A stretch of DNA of 64,000 nt from NCBI GenBank assembly GCA_029582165.1, contig CM055874.1:4972114-5036113 (forward strand). Reading direction: 5' to 3'. Within the stretch, counting starts at the first letter, position 1; the number at the start of each line of letters is the position of its first letter. Under the pieces are notes generated by a model. It was not told the DNA's origin and did no database searches. It saw only the letters and a list, made by a program, of their open reading frames with translations. This DNA comes from Portulaca oleracea. Its lineage: Eukaryota; Streptophyta; Magnoliopsida; Caryophyllales; Portulacaceae. This document shows, one piece after another, positions 12,711 to 24,936 of the stretch. The translations under genes were made by a program, and so were the position numbers.

Positions 12711-13038
12711 TCAGTATTGTTAGAATCACCCCATATATACATACACGCATAGTATATTGAGCCGGTTTCAAACAATCAAGACCTAGCAAGTAATTTTATA
12801 TTTTAAAGTTTTCAACAAAAAAAAAGTTCCAAAATGTACCTGTTAACATCATTGCGACATGGGGAGGAAACTCAAAAATGACCAAGGCACATAATATAAT
12901 CTCTTATTGTTAGTTGTTGACATATATATGTTCATATATGTTGTTAATTACGTAGTGGAACTCAAGTTATGGCCTGCTTCCATATCGTGCTAACAAGTAA
13001 TTAATTAAGATTCCTTAAAGAAACTAAAATATCAAGCT

Positions 13039-13124
13039 TATATAAGAGCCAAAATGCTAGGGCTTTTCCAATCAAACTCAATACTTGATTAGCACACTTA
13101 ACTGTAAAGGCTCTCTCCCTAACC
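13039..13124 (+). promoter_or_regulatory. Core promoter and 5' leader of EXT2
   Basis: TATATAAG at 13039 to 13046, 86 bp before the ATG. The leader ends CCCTAACC before ATGG, a good plant start context (G at +4). This layout is identical in EXT4, EXT5 and EXT6. Confidence 0.75.
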
Positions 13125-14360
13125 ATGGCTCTTCTTCATTTGTCCCTTGTTCTATTGTCAATCTTAGCTGTTTCTTCTGCAAGTGACTACTATGGTTACA
13201 CTCCAACGACTCCATCACCCACATACAAGAGCCCCGCCTACGCTCCATCACCCAAATACAAGAGCCCTGCTTACAAAACCCCATCATACACCCCATCCCC
13301 ATCATACAAGAAGCCCGGTCTTCAGGTATCCGCCGAGGTGCATGCCTACACTCCATCTAAATCATACAACTCACCAGTCCACAGTGCATACTCTCCATCA
13401 CCGGTGTACAAGGCACCTGTTTACACCCCGGCACCCGTGTACAAGTCACCCGCCTACACCCCATCACCGGTTTACACTCCATCATCACCAGTCTACTCCC
13501 CATCTCCGGTGTATAAGGCACCCGTTTACACCCCGGCACCCGTATACAAGTCACCCGCCTACACTCCATCACCTGTTTACTCTCCATCACCAGTCTACTC
13601 CCCATCTCCGATGTACAAAACACCCGTTTACACCCCGACACCAGTGTACAAGTCACCCGCCTACACACCATCACCCGTCTACTCCCCATCACCTGTTTAC
13701 TCTCCATCACCAGTCTACACTCCATCACCTGTTTATTCCCCATCTCCAGTGTACACTCCATCACCAGTTTACTCCCCATCTCCAGCCTACACTCCATCAC
13801 CAGTTTACTCTCCATCTCCAGTCTACACCCCATCACCAGTTTACTCCCCATCTCCAGCCTACTCTCCATCACCTGTTTACACTCCATCTCCAGTCTACAC
13901 CCCATCACCAGTTTACTCTCCATCTCCAGTCTACACTCAATCGCCTGTTTATTCCCCATCTCCAGTCCACACTCCATCACCTGTTTACACCCCTTCTCCA
14001 GTCTACTCCCCATCACCGGTGTACAAGCCACCTGTCTACACTCCAACCCCAGTATACAAGTCTCCTGTCTACTCTCCATCACCAGTATACAAGTCACCTG
14101 TTTATTCTTCCCCTCCAGTCTACACTCGTCTCTGTACAAGACACCCGTTTACTCCCCATCACCACGATGTCGCGATTTACTCTCCATCCCAGTCTACACC
14201 CCTTCCCGGTATACTCTCCATCGCCAATTACACTCCTTCACCAATATATTCTCCATCTCCAGTCTACACTCCTTCACCAGTTTACTCTCCATCCCCTATT
14301 TACAAATCACCTGTTTACACTCCTTCACCAAAATACAAGGCACCAAAATCTGGCTACTAA
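13125..14360 (+). CDS. EXT2, secreted extensin/PRP-like hydroxyproline-rich protein
   Basis: Single-exon gene of 411 codons. Residues 1 to 20 are a typical signal peptide ending VSSAS; the mature protein starts DYYGYTP. A less regular N-terminal part (about 21 to 93) contains YKSPAY motifs and a [19 protein letters not shown] spacer. The rest is tandem [12 protein letters not shown] hexapeptides with VYK-containing units, ending KAPKSGY. In such cell-wall glycoproteins the prolines become hydroxyproline and tyrosines can cross-link. There are no SPPPP blocks, so it is not a classical extensin; the SPSP pattern suggests a hybrid between PRP and arabinogalactan-type glycosylation (inference). 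Between about 14,120 and 14,232 small indels summing to minus 6 put some 40 residues out of frame, giving odd R, C, H and L residues before the repeat resumes. The start is chosen by the signal peptide and ATGG context. The function of this copy may be impaired. Confidence 0.85.
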   Translation: MALLHLSLVLLSILAVSSASDYYGYTPTTPSPTYKSPAYAPSPKYKSPAYKTPSYTPSPSYKKPGLQVSAEVHAYTPSKSYNSPVHSAYSPSPVYKAPVYTPAPVYKSPAYTPSPVYTPSSPVYSPSPVYKAPVYTPAPVYKSPAYTPSPVYSPSPVYSPSPMYKTPVYTPTPVYKSPAYTPSPVYSPSPVYSPSPVYTPSPVYSPSPVYTPSPVYSPSPAYTPSPVYSPSPVYTPSPVYSPSPAYSPSPVYTPSPVYTPSPVYSPSPVYTQSPVYSPSPVHTPSPVYTPSPVYSPSPVYKPPVYTPTPVYKSPVYSPSPVYKSPVYSSPPVYTRLCTRHPFTPHHHDVAIYSPSQSTPLPGILSIANYTPSPIYSPSPVYTPSPVYSPSPIYKSPVYTPSPKYKAPKSGY

Positions 14361-14608
14361 GAACACTGTCTACGTTACCACCAAATTGATGCTACAATGG
14401 AGAAGCTTATTCTAATTCATTTGACTTAAGAAATATACATCTATTGTTTTTGAGGATTTAATTCTTATGTTTGTCTTTAAGTTGAGCTTGTCCGGTACGT
14501 GTGTGCCTCTGTATTAACTCACATTTGATGAGGGTTATATATATGTATTCTTCAAATGGCACTATATATTATTCATATCTCACGTACTGTTTTGATTAAC
14601 AATACTTA

Positions 14609-17600
14609 AGGGTGTGTTCGGTATAAAATATTTTCTCTATTTTCTAGTTTTTGGCACAGAATAAAAAGGTTGGAAAAATAATTTCCCTTGAAGGAAGGAT
14701 TTTGACTTCCTTACTTTTTCAATCTAGGAAAAGTTATTCAAAAAATTTTCAAGGAAACTTTATAATACGATCGATTTTATCATACAAGTATAAATAATAA
14801 TTTTCAACTCCATATATGCATCCAAAAAAAAAAATCAGCTCCGTTTTCTAAATTTTACCACATATATGGTTACTGTATATTGTCGACATTTTCATAGCTA
14901 AATCTATCCGGAATTTAGGGGTGAAATTCAACTTCAATGTTTAGCTCGAAATATTGTAATACGGTGGAACTGATTAAATATAGCTCAAATATGAATTTTT
15001 AGCTCAAATTATTATTATCTGATAACATATATCGACACATACCAATATTTTTTTGTCGACTGAAACTTTAAAGCAAAATTCAACCTTAACTGTTAGAACC
15101 GAAACTTTACAATATTATGGAATGGAATAAAAATATCTCAAATATTAATTTTGGGCTCCAAATATTCAATTGTAATATATATTGTCACTTATGTCGACAT
15201 TTTTTGTTGTTAATTAAATCTTACTGGAATGAAGAGCAAAATCCAGATTTAATTATTTGGATCGAAACTTTATAATACGATAAAATTGACTAAAAAAAGC
15301 TCAAATATGAATTTTGAGCTCAAAATATTTTTACCTGATAGCATTTATCGCTCCATTTCAAATTTAAATGTTTAAATTAAAACATTATGATATGATAGGT
15401 GTAACAACCCACCCTAAATCATAGAAATTATAGTAATTAATTTTGTTTAATTAGTTAAAATGTGTTTAGCAATTTTTATAATTTTTACAGTTAACTAACG
15501 GTGACAGGTCTCGGAGGAAATGGCTAAGCGGTCAATAATTACCGATCGAATTTTTTTTAGTGCTTTTAAAGAATACCCTATTTGGGACCTCATATTATAT
15601 TTATTTTAGATCCTAGAGTTCAACTTTAAGTCGGTTCGATTATCGTTTCGATTTTTACGGCTAAACGTATTTTAGTTCAATTACCGGTCGTTGCCCGACT
15701 TTTTAAACCGTATTAAATTGAATTCACTTTATAGTTATTATTTTACTACCATTTTCTTTTATTAAGAAGAGTTCTAGTACATTCTATTAAGGATTTTATT
15801 ATTATTAATATTGTTATTGTGTTAGTTGAGGGAGTATTATATATATAGTCAAGGGGAGGCCAAGGGTCACTTTTTAGTTTGATTCAAGTTCAAACCCCTC
15901 AGCCTCTTCTCCCTCCTCTGCCCCGAGCACCTGCAGCCACCCCCCCTCCCTCTGATTTTCGCCGGTCGCCGGCGACATTTCCGGCCAAAATTCCGGCGGC
16001 CGTGCTCCCCTCTTCCATTTCCACACCTCCTTGTTCAATTTAATCTCCTCCTTCAAGTGGTATCACTCTTCAACCCCCATTTCCATTGTTATATAATCTG
16101 AGTTTTGAGTTGTTTTAGTGTTGAAAATGTTATTTTCTTCTTGATTATCTTCCATTAACATGAATCTTAAAGTATAGATGTGTTTAGTTAAAGTTCCATT
16201 GAGAATCCAAGTGCTTTAAAGTGAGTTTAGTGAATCTTTTTCATGATCTTTTATGATTTTGCATGAGGTATATGATGATGTTTTGGAGTTTAGATTCTGT
16301 TTAAAGGAGTTAACTAAGTGTATTTTGTCTAAATTGGGTGTTTTAAGTGAATTAGTGAGGAAAATCATGAAAAATGATGTGTGGAAGTATTGCATGTATT
16401 TGGATGTTTATGCATGTGGATTGTGTAAGGTTAGATGATGGATTTTGAGCTTAAGTTCTGGAAATTAGGAGTAATGTGATTAAATTACATTTGGGTGGAC
16501 GATTAGTACGAAACTTGAATGTTTATGTGCATGCATGAAGGCTAGAACACCCCCAGTGCATTCTGCCCAAAATTCACTTTTTATAGGAGATGGTAAAATT
16601 AGTTTTTAGCCCAGATTCTTGTGTAAAAAGGTATCCTAAGGTGTTAGCTAACACCGGGCTTTTGAATTTCGGATTTCCGACTTGTATAGCTCAAGTTAGA
16701 GCCAAAACCGTAAAGTCATGCAATTATATACGATTTTGGAGACGGTGACTTGTTGCACATATTTCGTCTGTGTGGAGTTTGAATCTGAAAAAGTGTTCAA
16801 CATGAGAGTTTTAGGAGACCTTGCAAGCTTTCCGAAATGGTATGGTATGCGTCAACCCGACGTCGGGAGTGTGAGTTATAGAGCCCGGAAGAAGGGCCGC
16901 GAATCTGGAAATTCTGGGTATAATATATTGTTTTAAGTTTGAACCAAAAGTGTTATAGTGACCTTGTGAGTTGTTTTTGGGGTGTTTAAATGTGACATTA
17001 TGGTTGTTAAGATGGAATTGATGATTGAGGACCATAGGACTTGGCTTTAAGAGACCTCGATGTCTTTTATGTTATTTGATTTTATCGTATTTTATTACCG
17101 AAGTCTCGCGTTTTTTTTTAAAGGAAATAAAATTCGTATCGCTCTCAAACTTTTTTTTAAGCCTCTTTGATAGAATAAGAATACATATTCTACGAGTATT
17201 TTTTTTTCTGTCCATAAAACTCCTATGAGTTTAGAGCAAGTGCATAAATTTTATTGATTCCGTTTAAATGTCAAAACCGCACAAGGAAACATTCCGGGTT
17301 TTGCTACTTCTGTCCAGAGCCTTTTCCGAGCTCTTCCCATCCTTTTTAGCATCTGACCCAGTTGACAAACTTATAGATTATATTTTTCCCTTTCCGAAAA
17401 GTGTTCGTTCATAAAAATCCGGGTTTCCTAGCCCCGGTTATAGCCAAAATACTCTTACCTCAAAAACCTGAAATTTCTTTTACATGTGCATTTCAAATCC
17501 TTTCTATGGGACGTTACGGTCCTTTTTGTTCATAACCTTTGCACTAATTTGTAACCTTTATCGTCCTAGCTCAAATTTTCACATCGCCCCGCGCCATTCC

Positions 17601-18979
17601 CGAGCAGGATCGTCACCAAGTTCACAGTATTTTAAAGGTGCAAATTGTCCAACTCTTATATTTATTCACAAGTCAAAGTACGCTTTATTGCATAGATACA
17701 TTCTAATGATTTTATTGTTTTATAAGTGGTCCCGACACATAGTTCTACTGTAGCTAGAGTGAATCCTAGCATTATTTTCTGTGCTCCTATTGGAGTAAGC
17801 TTGACTGGCGATGTCGATCGCCTAGATCACCCAATCCAAACTCCCGGTCGGTTTGGGCATGCGCGTGTGTGAGGTGCTTCGGCATCGATCGTAAGGGATA
17901 CCACGTCTTATCGTATGTTATATTTTCAAAGTAAAGCACAGCATATGCATAGAATTCCTAAAGTTTAAAGACTTCACTGGTTTAGCGTGTTTCTTTTTGC
18001 CCTTTCCCCGTTTTCGAAATGTTTTAAAGGCCGGCATGAAAAACCGTTTTCGAAACGGTGTTACATGTTGGAGGTTTGTGTACTGAGTGTTTCCCCCACT
18101 CACTTTTGCGATGTTTTACTGTTTTGTTTTAGGTGGTCCGAGCTCCACAGAAAAGGGAAAGGATGTACAGAAGTAGTTTACTCCCTAAAGTGAAAGGTAG
18201 ACTTTTGCGTCGTACAGGGTTACTTATAAAGCAAGTGATAGTGGTGTATGGAGATATATAAGGATCTATACGCGTGTGGGTCTATGTGTGTTTATGTACT
18301 GTTAAAGTTAAGCATTTGTGGCTTTTGTAAACTCCTTTATGTATGGGGACGTGTTGGTGAATGCGGTTCAGTTGTGGTTTTGGTTGTCATTGTTGATGTG
18401 CTTGGTTGGTTGGTTTTGCCTTGTCCTTAGTGGGACGGCGGTAGCGCCTCAGGCCGTTATCCGCTGCGCTAATCATGTGATTACCGTAATGTTTGGGTAG
18501 TTGTGTGATTAAGGTTTTGGGGCGTTACAATAGGATGGAGTGAAAAAAGCCCAAATATGAATTTCAGATCCAAATATTTTCATTTGTAACGTATATCGCA
18601 GTTATGTCGACAATTTTCACTGTTAAATTTGACCGAAACTTCATAGCAAAATTCATTTTCAATGGTATCTGAAAACTTATAAAACGGTAGAATTAATTAA
18701 AAAAAGTTCAAATATAAACTTTTAGCTCAGAACATTTTTATCTAATGACATTTATCCTCACAAAAACCAGCATTTTTTGACGCTAAAACTAACAAAAACT
18801 AAATAAAATTCAAATTTATGTGTTTGAATCGAACCTTTATGATATGATAGAATGGATGGAAAAAAACTCAAATATTAATTTGGAGCTCCAAATATTTTTA
18901 TTCATAACAAATATCACCATTTATGTCAACATATATCGTTATTTTTCGAAAAAATATTTAACTTCCTACCAAACAAGGG
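14609..18979. repeat. AT-rich MITE-like block, interrupted by LTR A2 (unit 2)
   Basis: Same block as in unit 1, starting AAGGGTGTGTTCGG and ending CCTACCAAACAAGGG. It has the empty site for LTR A1 at about 15,180 and its own insertion at 15400. Without insertions the block is about 1.24 kb. Confidence 0.5.
15400..18529 (+). mobile_element. Solo LTR-like element A2, 3.1 kb
   Basis: It begins TGTAACAACCCACCC and ends GGGGCGTTACA, with an exact 5-bp duplication ATAGG (15395 to 15399; 18530 to 18534). Unit 1 shows the empty site at about 8,368. There are no retroelement proteins. A TATA-like run at about 15,838, a CCGGC-rich island at about 15,955 to 16,010 and a block at about 16,680 to 16,880 (TTGTATAGCTC..AGTTAGAGCC, then AACATGAGAGTTTTAGGAGA) correspond to segments of A1 and A3. 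The short frames inside (for example 16253, 16718, 17484) look random. Confidence 0.75.
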
Positions 18980-19209
18980 AAAATTTGAAATAGAAAACTA
19001 TTTGTCAAACCCTGGTGAATAGATTCAATAAGTGAAGACATAGAATGAGGCCTATCCATGTTTGTAACAAAGGACATTGATGAAGAAACGTGTCGGTGTA
19101 ATATCAAAGACATTTTATGAGGTAGCAGATCAGGCAGTGGAACGACTCATAGAATAGGTAGCTCACTAGTATTTTAGTATCAATGAAGACCAGTTCAGGA
19201 GTGCAATTC

Positions 19210-20206
19210 TTTAGGAAGCAAAAATTTCTCAGTAAATAAAAATTTACACGTGAAAAGTAAATTAATTTTTATTTGGCCAGTCACAAATTGCCACGAGTCA
19301 AGTTGACTTGGATGGATCCATTTGGTCAAAATTAAATTCTAACCAATCACAACATGAAACGTGTCAGAGATAATGCAGAAAATCATGGTTATTAATTTAT
19401 TTAAAATTAAAGGAATAATCAATTAACTTGTGCCCTAACCCAAAACTCAACTCAAACCCTAGGGGCTAAGCCTCCAGAGCCTATAAATAGGGGTCATCCC
19501 TCTTCATTATGGAACCCCCGGAGATTCAGCAGTCAACATCCAGAGGCTCCAGGACATCAAACTGCCAACGGCCTCCAGCTACCAAGCGCCAAGGATCGAA
19601 GTCTGCAAAAGCGCAAAATCTAGTCTCCACGTCTTCAACACATCTTTATTGAGAAAAACAACATAGTTCTTCGACAAGACACTTGGCAGTCTACACTCTG
19701 CAGTCTATCCCTGGCGGCATTCGACACTCCATAGGCTTTAGAAGATCGCATTGCAAGCGACATCCAGCTACCAAGCGACAAGGATCAACGTTGGCTAGTT
19801 CAACAACTTCTTATCTTCTTATCAAATACTGCGATCGTCTTCCTTGTCTTGTTCATCGATCAATATCAAGCACTCAAGCCCTCGCGTCCAAGAATTTGAA
19901 GAACAACCTGGAGAAGGTTAAGCTTCAAGCAACCTCCAGTTACAAATTAAAGCATCAAGGGGACCAACGCTCAAGACCTTCAGCTCATGAACTGCTACAA
20001 GAGTCTTTCAGCTAGACTTACATTCGAGATCGAGATTAAGCGTTCGCGCCCTCGACTCACCCAAGTTTCAGGAGATCGAATATGAGAACAACTTTATTTA
20101 TTTAATACAGAGATTGTACCTGCATACATTCAAATATTTAATACAAATTTATTTATTTCTCAATTTTTTGTCCTTATTTATTTTAGACTCCAAATATGTG
20201 TTTACA
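19210..20206 (+). mobile_element. Solo LTR, family B (unit 2)
   Basis: Same insertion site and 3' duplicate CATTC as in unit 1. It retains a block near 19,535 to 19,620 (CAACATCCAGAGGCTCCAGG and on) that the unit 1 copy has lost. TATA box CCTATAAATAGGGG at about 19,480. The short frame at 19683 to 20015 runs through the transcribed part of the LTR and is also partly open in unit 3; I see no known domain. Confidence 0.75.
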
Positions 20207-20215
20207 CATTCAAAC

Positions 20216-20226
20216 CCTCCCCCAAC

Positions 20227-20257
<31 letters not shown>

Positions 20258-20261
20258 ACAA
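20216..20261. repeat. Poly-C plus (CA)n tract, unit 2
   Basis: Longest C-run and CA-run of the four equivalent tracts. Confidence 0.9.
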
Positions 20262-20694
20262 CTTTTAGTGTAGATGTGCTTATGGAACATGCGTCTCTAA
20301 TTGATTGAGCAATAAAGAATCTTTGATTGACTACTCATAAAGAAAAAATGGTACGCCAATGATCTTTCTTGGACCCTTCTTGTTTTAGACTAACAGACTA
20401 CATATTTTATATTCATTGACATATGAGGCAGTGTTGGATCCAAAGTTGTAAGAGTGGAGTCAAGTGACTCCACTGAAATTTTGAAAAAAAATGTTGTACA
20501 TAAAAAATAAAATCTATAATGAACATATATATGTTAACTGGGTAAATAATCACTAGTTTGTAAATAGTCTGGTGGTTTGTGTTTATAGTCACTGCGTGAA
20601 GATCACAGGATTGTGCCTTGTTGGACTTATCTGTTGATTTTTTATTTTTTTTTTTTTTTGCAAAATCTAGCCTTCTATTGATTGCAGTACTTCT

Positions 20695-21357
20695 TGAAAG
20701 AACCCTAGGGGGGTGAATAGGGCTATGAAAATTTCTGCACAAATACTCACTGGTAAAGGACGTTAGGGTTTCTCTATCTTTTCAGATTAAGATTCAACTT
20801 AAGATAAACTAAGGTAAGCTGAAATAAATGACAATAAGAGATAACTGAATAACCTCCTTTATTTCGTAAGAACAATATATGCTTGAATGTGACAACAGCC
20901 TAAGGTGAACTTCCGTAGGGTTGCAGGGAACAACGAAGCTTCACAACTGCCTAAGGTGAATGTCCTTAGGGTTGCAGCAAACAGCGAAGCTTCGAACAGA
21001 GTTTCTGGGAAACACACACCAACCACAAATTTGGTGTAAACACTAATCGATCCTAAGTCCTTTTAGGAATCGATTACAAGAGTATCAATCAAATCCTAGT
21101 TCTGTTAAGGAATCGATTACACTCAAACACAAATTTCTCACCGAATACAACTTTTCTACACGAAGAAAAGAACTCAAAACAGAGCACCCTCTGTTTTGGT
21201 AACACCCGATTACTTCACTTGGAATCGTTAATTTCTTCGGTCTTCAATTCATCTATTTATGGGCGCAACTTGTAGGTAGTAGTAGTTGGGGATCTATTCT
21301 TTCCTTCTACGCATCTTGCTTGTCTTTCGGGATCTATTCTTTCCTTCTTTGCACTTT
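20695..21357 (-). mobile_element. LTR family C, truncated (unit 3)
   Basis: Plus-strand start TGAAAGAACCC after the CTTCT flank. About 660 bp remain. The last part is rearranged (a repeat of GGGATCTATTCTTTCCTTC) before the deletion junction at about 21,357. Confidence 0.75.
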
Positions 21358-21365
21358 GCTACTAA
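21358..21365 (+). pseudogene. EXT3 remnant: last Gly-Tyr codons and stop only
   Basis: The sequence GCTACTAAG, identical to the end of the other extensin genes (Gly-Tyr-stop), and the full 3' UTR survive. The promoter, signal peptide and all repeats are gone. The left partner is the interior of LTR C. Compared with unit 2 the deletion removed roughly 3.2 kb. No shared bases are obvious at the junction. Confidence 0.85.
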
Positions 21366-23249
21366 GAACACTGTCTACGTTACCACCAAATTGATGCTAC
21401 AATGGAGAAGCTTATTCTAATTCATTTGACTTGAGAAATATACATCTATTGGTTTTGAGGATTTAATTCTTATGTTTGTCTTGAAGTTGAGCTTGTCCGG
21501 TACGTGTGTGCCTCTGTATTAACTCACATTTGATGAGGGTTATATATACGTATTCTTCAAATGGCACTATATATTATTCATATCTCACGTACTGTTTTGA
21601 TTAACAATACTTAAGGGTGTGTTCGGTATAAAATATTTTCTCTATTTTCTAGTTTTTGGCTCAGATTAAAAAGGTTGGAAAAATAATTTCCCTTGAAGGA
21701 AGGATTTTGACTTCCTTACTTTTTCAATCTAGGAAAAGTTATTCAAAAAAATTTCAAGGAAACTTTATAATACGATCGATTTTATCATACAAGTATAAAT
21801 AATAATTTTCAACTCCATATATGCATCCAAAAAAAAAATCACCTCCGTTTTCTAAATTTTACCACATATATGGTTACTGTATATTGTCGACATTTTCATA
21901 GCTAAATCTATCCGGAATTTAGGGGTGAAATTCAACTTCAATGTTTAGCTCGAAATATTGTAATATGGTGGAACTGATTAAATATAGCTCAAATATGAAT
22001 TTTTAGCTCAAATTTTTATTATCTGATAACATATATCGGCACATATACCATTTTTTTTTGTCGACTGAAACTTTAAAGCGAAATTCAATTTTAACTGCTT
22101 TAATTGGAGCTTTATGATATGGTATAATGGAATAAAATAGCTTAAATATGAATTTTAGGCTCCAAATATTTTCAATTGTTACATATATTGTAAAACCCCG
22201 AAAAAAATCCAAAGATGTTGACCGTAACGTCGTTAATAAATTAGGTTTGACTTCGTGATTTATTATTATTCGTTTGTGTTTATTTATGCTAACGCTTGAG
22301 CTCGTAGGACCGTTGAGGGGCTAACAAGGGTAGAATAGTAATTTCCGCTGGTTAATATTATTATGTGATTAATTATGTGAATATTATTTGATATGTGTTT
22401 AGTATTAATATTATTATTATCAGTATTGTATTATTATCATTACTATTATTATAATTATTATTATTTTCAAAAATCTGATTTCTTCTTATTGGGTTGGATT
22501 AGGAGTGGGATTAGTTTAGTTGGGCTTTTATTAGGTTAATATAAAAACCCCCCTCTCTCTCTCAAAACCCTAATCTCCTCTCAAACCAAACCCTAACCCT
22601 AGTCTCCTCTCCTCTCACCCTCTGTAGCCGCCGGCCACCAACCACCGGCCACCACTCATGACTACAGGCACTTGCAACCACCATTTCTCTCTCTTTTTCT
22701 CTCTTTCCCTCTCTTCCCTCTTGTCTTCGCACGCCCTTGCTCGCGCCACCGCACCACCAGGCCACCACTGCCAGACAGCCGCACCGCCTCAGACCACCGT
22801 CGGAAATCACCGGAGCGCCGCCTCATACCACCGCCGCTGAAAACCCCCGCAACCCTCCCTCTTTCTCTTCTCTTTCTCTCTCTCGATCTGACTCTCTCCC
22901 TCTCTCTGAAACCGCCGGCTACCACCACCGACGACGTTGCCGTCGTTGACGCCAGACTCCGCCGCTGCCTCCGTCGCACACCCAGCTGACCTCATCGCCG
23001 ACCACCAGGCGCCAGTTGGGGTTGGGTTCGTCTTCTTATCGCTCGATTCGATTGACGACCGACATCACCGCCGGACGTCGACACCAACGCCATCTCCGAC
23101 CATCCCGACGCATCACCGCCCAGTCACGTCGTTGTCGCCGCCGCCTCGACCGACCGCCCACACTCGCCGGAAATCGTTGCCCTAGCACCCTCTAACGTAA
23201 AACCCTAATTTTTGTAACAAACTATTCTTCTTGATCTTTATTTTTCTGA

Positions 23250-23250
<1 letters not shown>

Positions 23251-23319
<69 letters not shown>
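23251..23319. repeat. (ATT)n microsatellite in LTR A1, unit 3
   Basis: About 69 bp of ATT repeat, compared with 43 bp in unit 1. Confidence 0.95.
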
Positions 23320-24936
23320 GTTATTTCTTGATTTGGTTAATCTTGTAATTTGGGTAATTAGGGTGTAAATTTTGCTAAGTTATTGTTGTAATTAATTGTA
23401 CTTGTGTTGTATTATTTATTTGTAATTTTTTGTATAAATTATTATGTGTAATTTTATGTTCTAATTTGGTGTATTAGGGTTGTAATAGTTGTAGTGAAAT
23501 TAGTAATATTCGACTATATGAGATGCTTTGTTTTCATGAGAATCATGTTAGGGTTTTAGATGACACTATTATTGTATGCACGAATTAAAAGTTTAATTAC
23601 CTAGATTAGTTCTTGGATCGCTAGTTAAGTATTCACATGTTTTTTAAGTTCTTTCTTGAATCATGATTAAGAAAGTTCATATTTTATAATCATCCATGTT
23701 GTAATTTTTGGATCTTGAAATAGTATATTGTAGAGTTCATGTTTAGGGTAATGTTATTATTATTTCATGTATGCTTTTAGGGTTAGTGGAATATTAAAGT
23801 TGATTTTATGTTTTACATTTTAGTTTTGATGATAGGAGGTTTGATGTTTGAACCTTAGTTGGATTAGGTTAATTTCTTTGGATCTTAGTTACTGTTCTAA
23901 GCCCTAATTAGGACCCCGGGATCGATTGGTGGAAGTTAGAACCGAAAACTATAAATTAAATAAGAACCGGGATCGGGACAGTTTTGTTAGTGTCTAAAGA
24001 TCGGGTCACCACGTCTATTATAGTTGTTCTTTGATCGAACCCTTTGGAGTGGAGGTTCCCCTAGATGTTAGCTTTCATAGGAATTTTACGGAGCGGACTT
24101 TTGAGTTGTATAGCTCGAGTTATAGCCGTTTTACCAGAACCTGTCGGAACTTGACCAGTTGGAAGTTTTGGTACTTTTAGAGTCTTTCGAGGCTGATATG
24201 GGCTTAGTCATCAACATAAGAGTTTTAGTAGACATCCTGAGGTTTCCGAAAAGTCCAGAACCAGACCCATAGGATGTCAGGAAGTTAAGTTGTGACCCGT
24301 TTTATGTGAACGTTATAATCTGTCCTCTGTTTGCTTTTATTCATGAAAATGTTTGAGTAAATTTTTATGTGTGAACTTGTTCCTTGAATGTGTTAAGTGT
24401 AAACCATAAATGATAGGAACCTAAGTGTTCCTAGGGGATGGGTTAGGTAGTTGATAGTTAATACTAACTTCGTTAGAACGCGTTTTGATTAGATAATTAT
24501 TCTTATTCTAGGCCGAGTTAGTGCGAGACGTTAGTGAGCTCAAGTGTGTTCTTCTTTTTGCTGTGCTGTGAAGTATATCAGGTAATGTCTATGCTCTAAT
24601 CCCCACTGGGATGCTCTTTAAATGTGTTTTAATGTTTTCTAATCTGTTTTGAGAATTGCATCCCGAAAGGGGACCTTATGAGGAAAATGTGACCATCTGC
24701 TTTGGATAACTGATTGTAATTGTTTATGCTTTGATTTTATTAAGTTGAGAAATTGGATGGTCTTTTATTAGTGGTTTTATTATTGGTTTTGATAAACCTG
24801 GGTTGGGTTTGACTTGAGAGTTGTGAGCTGAGTTTGAATAATATACTAATAATTCAAAGTGGAAACATAAAGCGGGTTGTTGTTTTGATGCCTTTAACAG
24901 GCTAACATTCATGCGGGTGATAACCCTGAGATCAAG

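Larger units (their letters stand above)
10447..20694 (+). repeat. Segmental duplication unit 2 (carries EXT2)
   Basis: Same order as unit 1 but without LTR A1. It has its own private insertion, LTR A2. Its promoter shares with unit 4 a small insertion (AATTAAG) in the minisatellite and the variant CTGATTCCACTGG, whereas units 1 and 5 have CTGATGCCACTGG. Confidence 0.9.

Noticed and set aside
13183..14415. Long H/T/P-rich frames in another plus frame of every extensin copy (also 33107, 39278, 47582)
   Set aside because: They are out-of-frame readings of the 18-bp repeat, have no signal peptide, and run through the true stop. The repeat has no stop codons in that frame by composition.
15400..18529. 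Family A elements as cut-and-paste DNA transposons because their ends are inverted for about 11 bp
   Set aside because: TG...CA ends, 5-bp duplications, a TATA box with long leader and 3-kb non-coding length fit LTRs better; a DNA transposon is not fully excluded.
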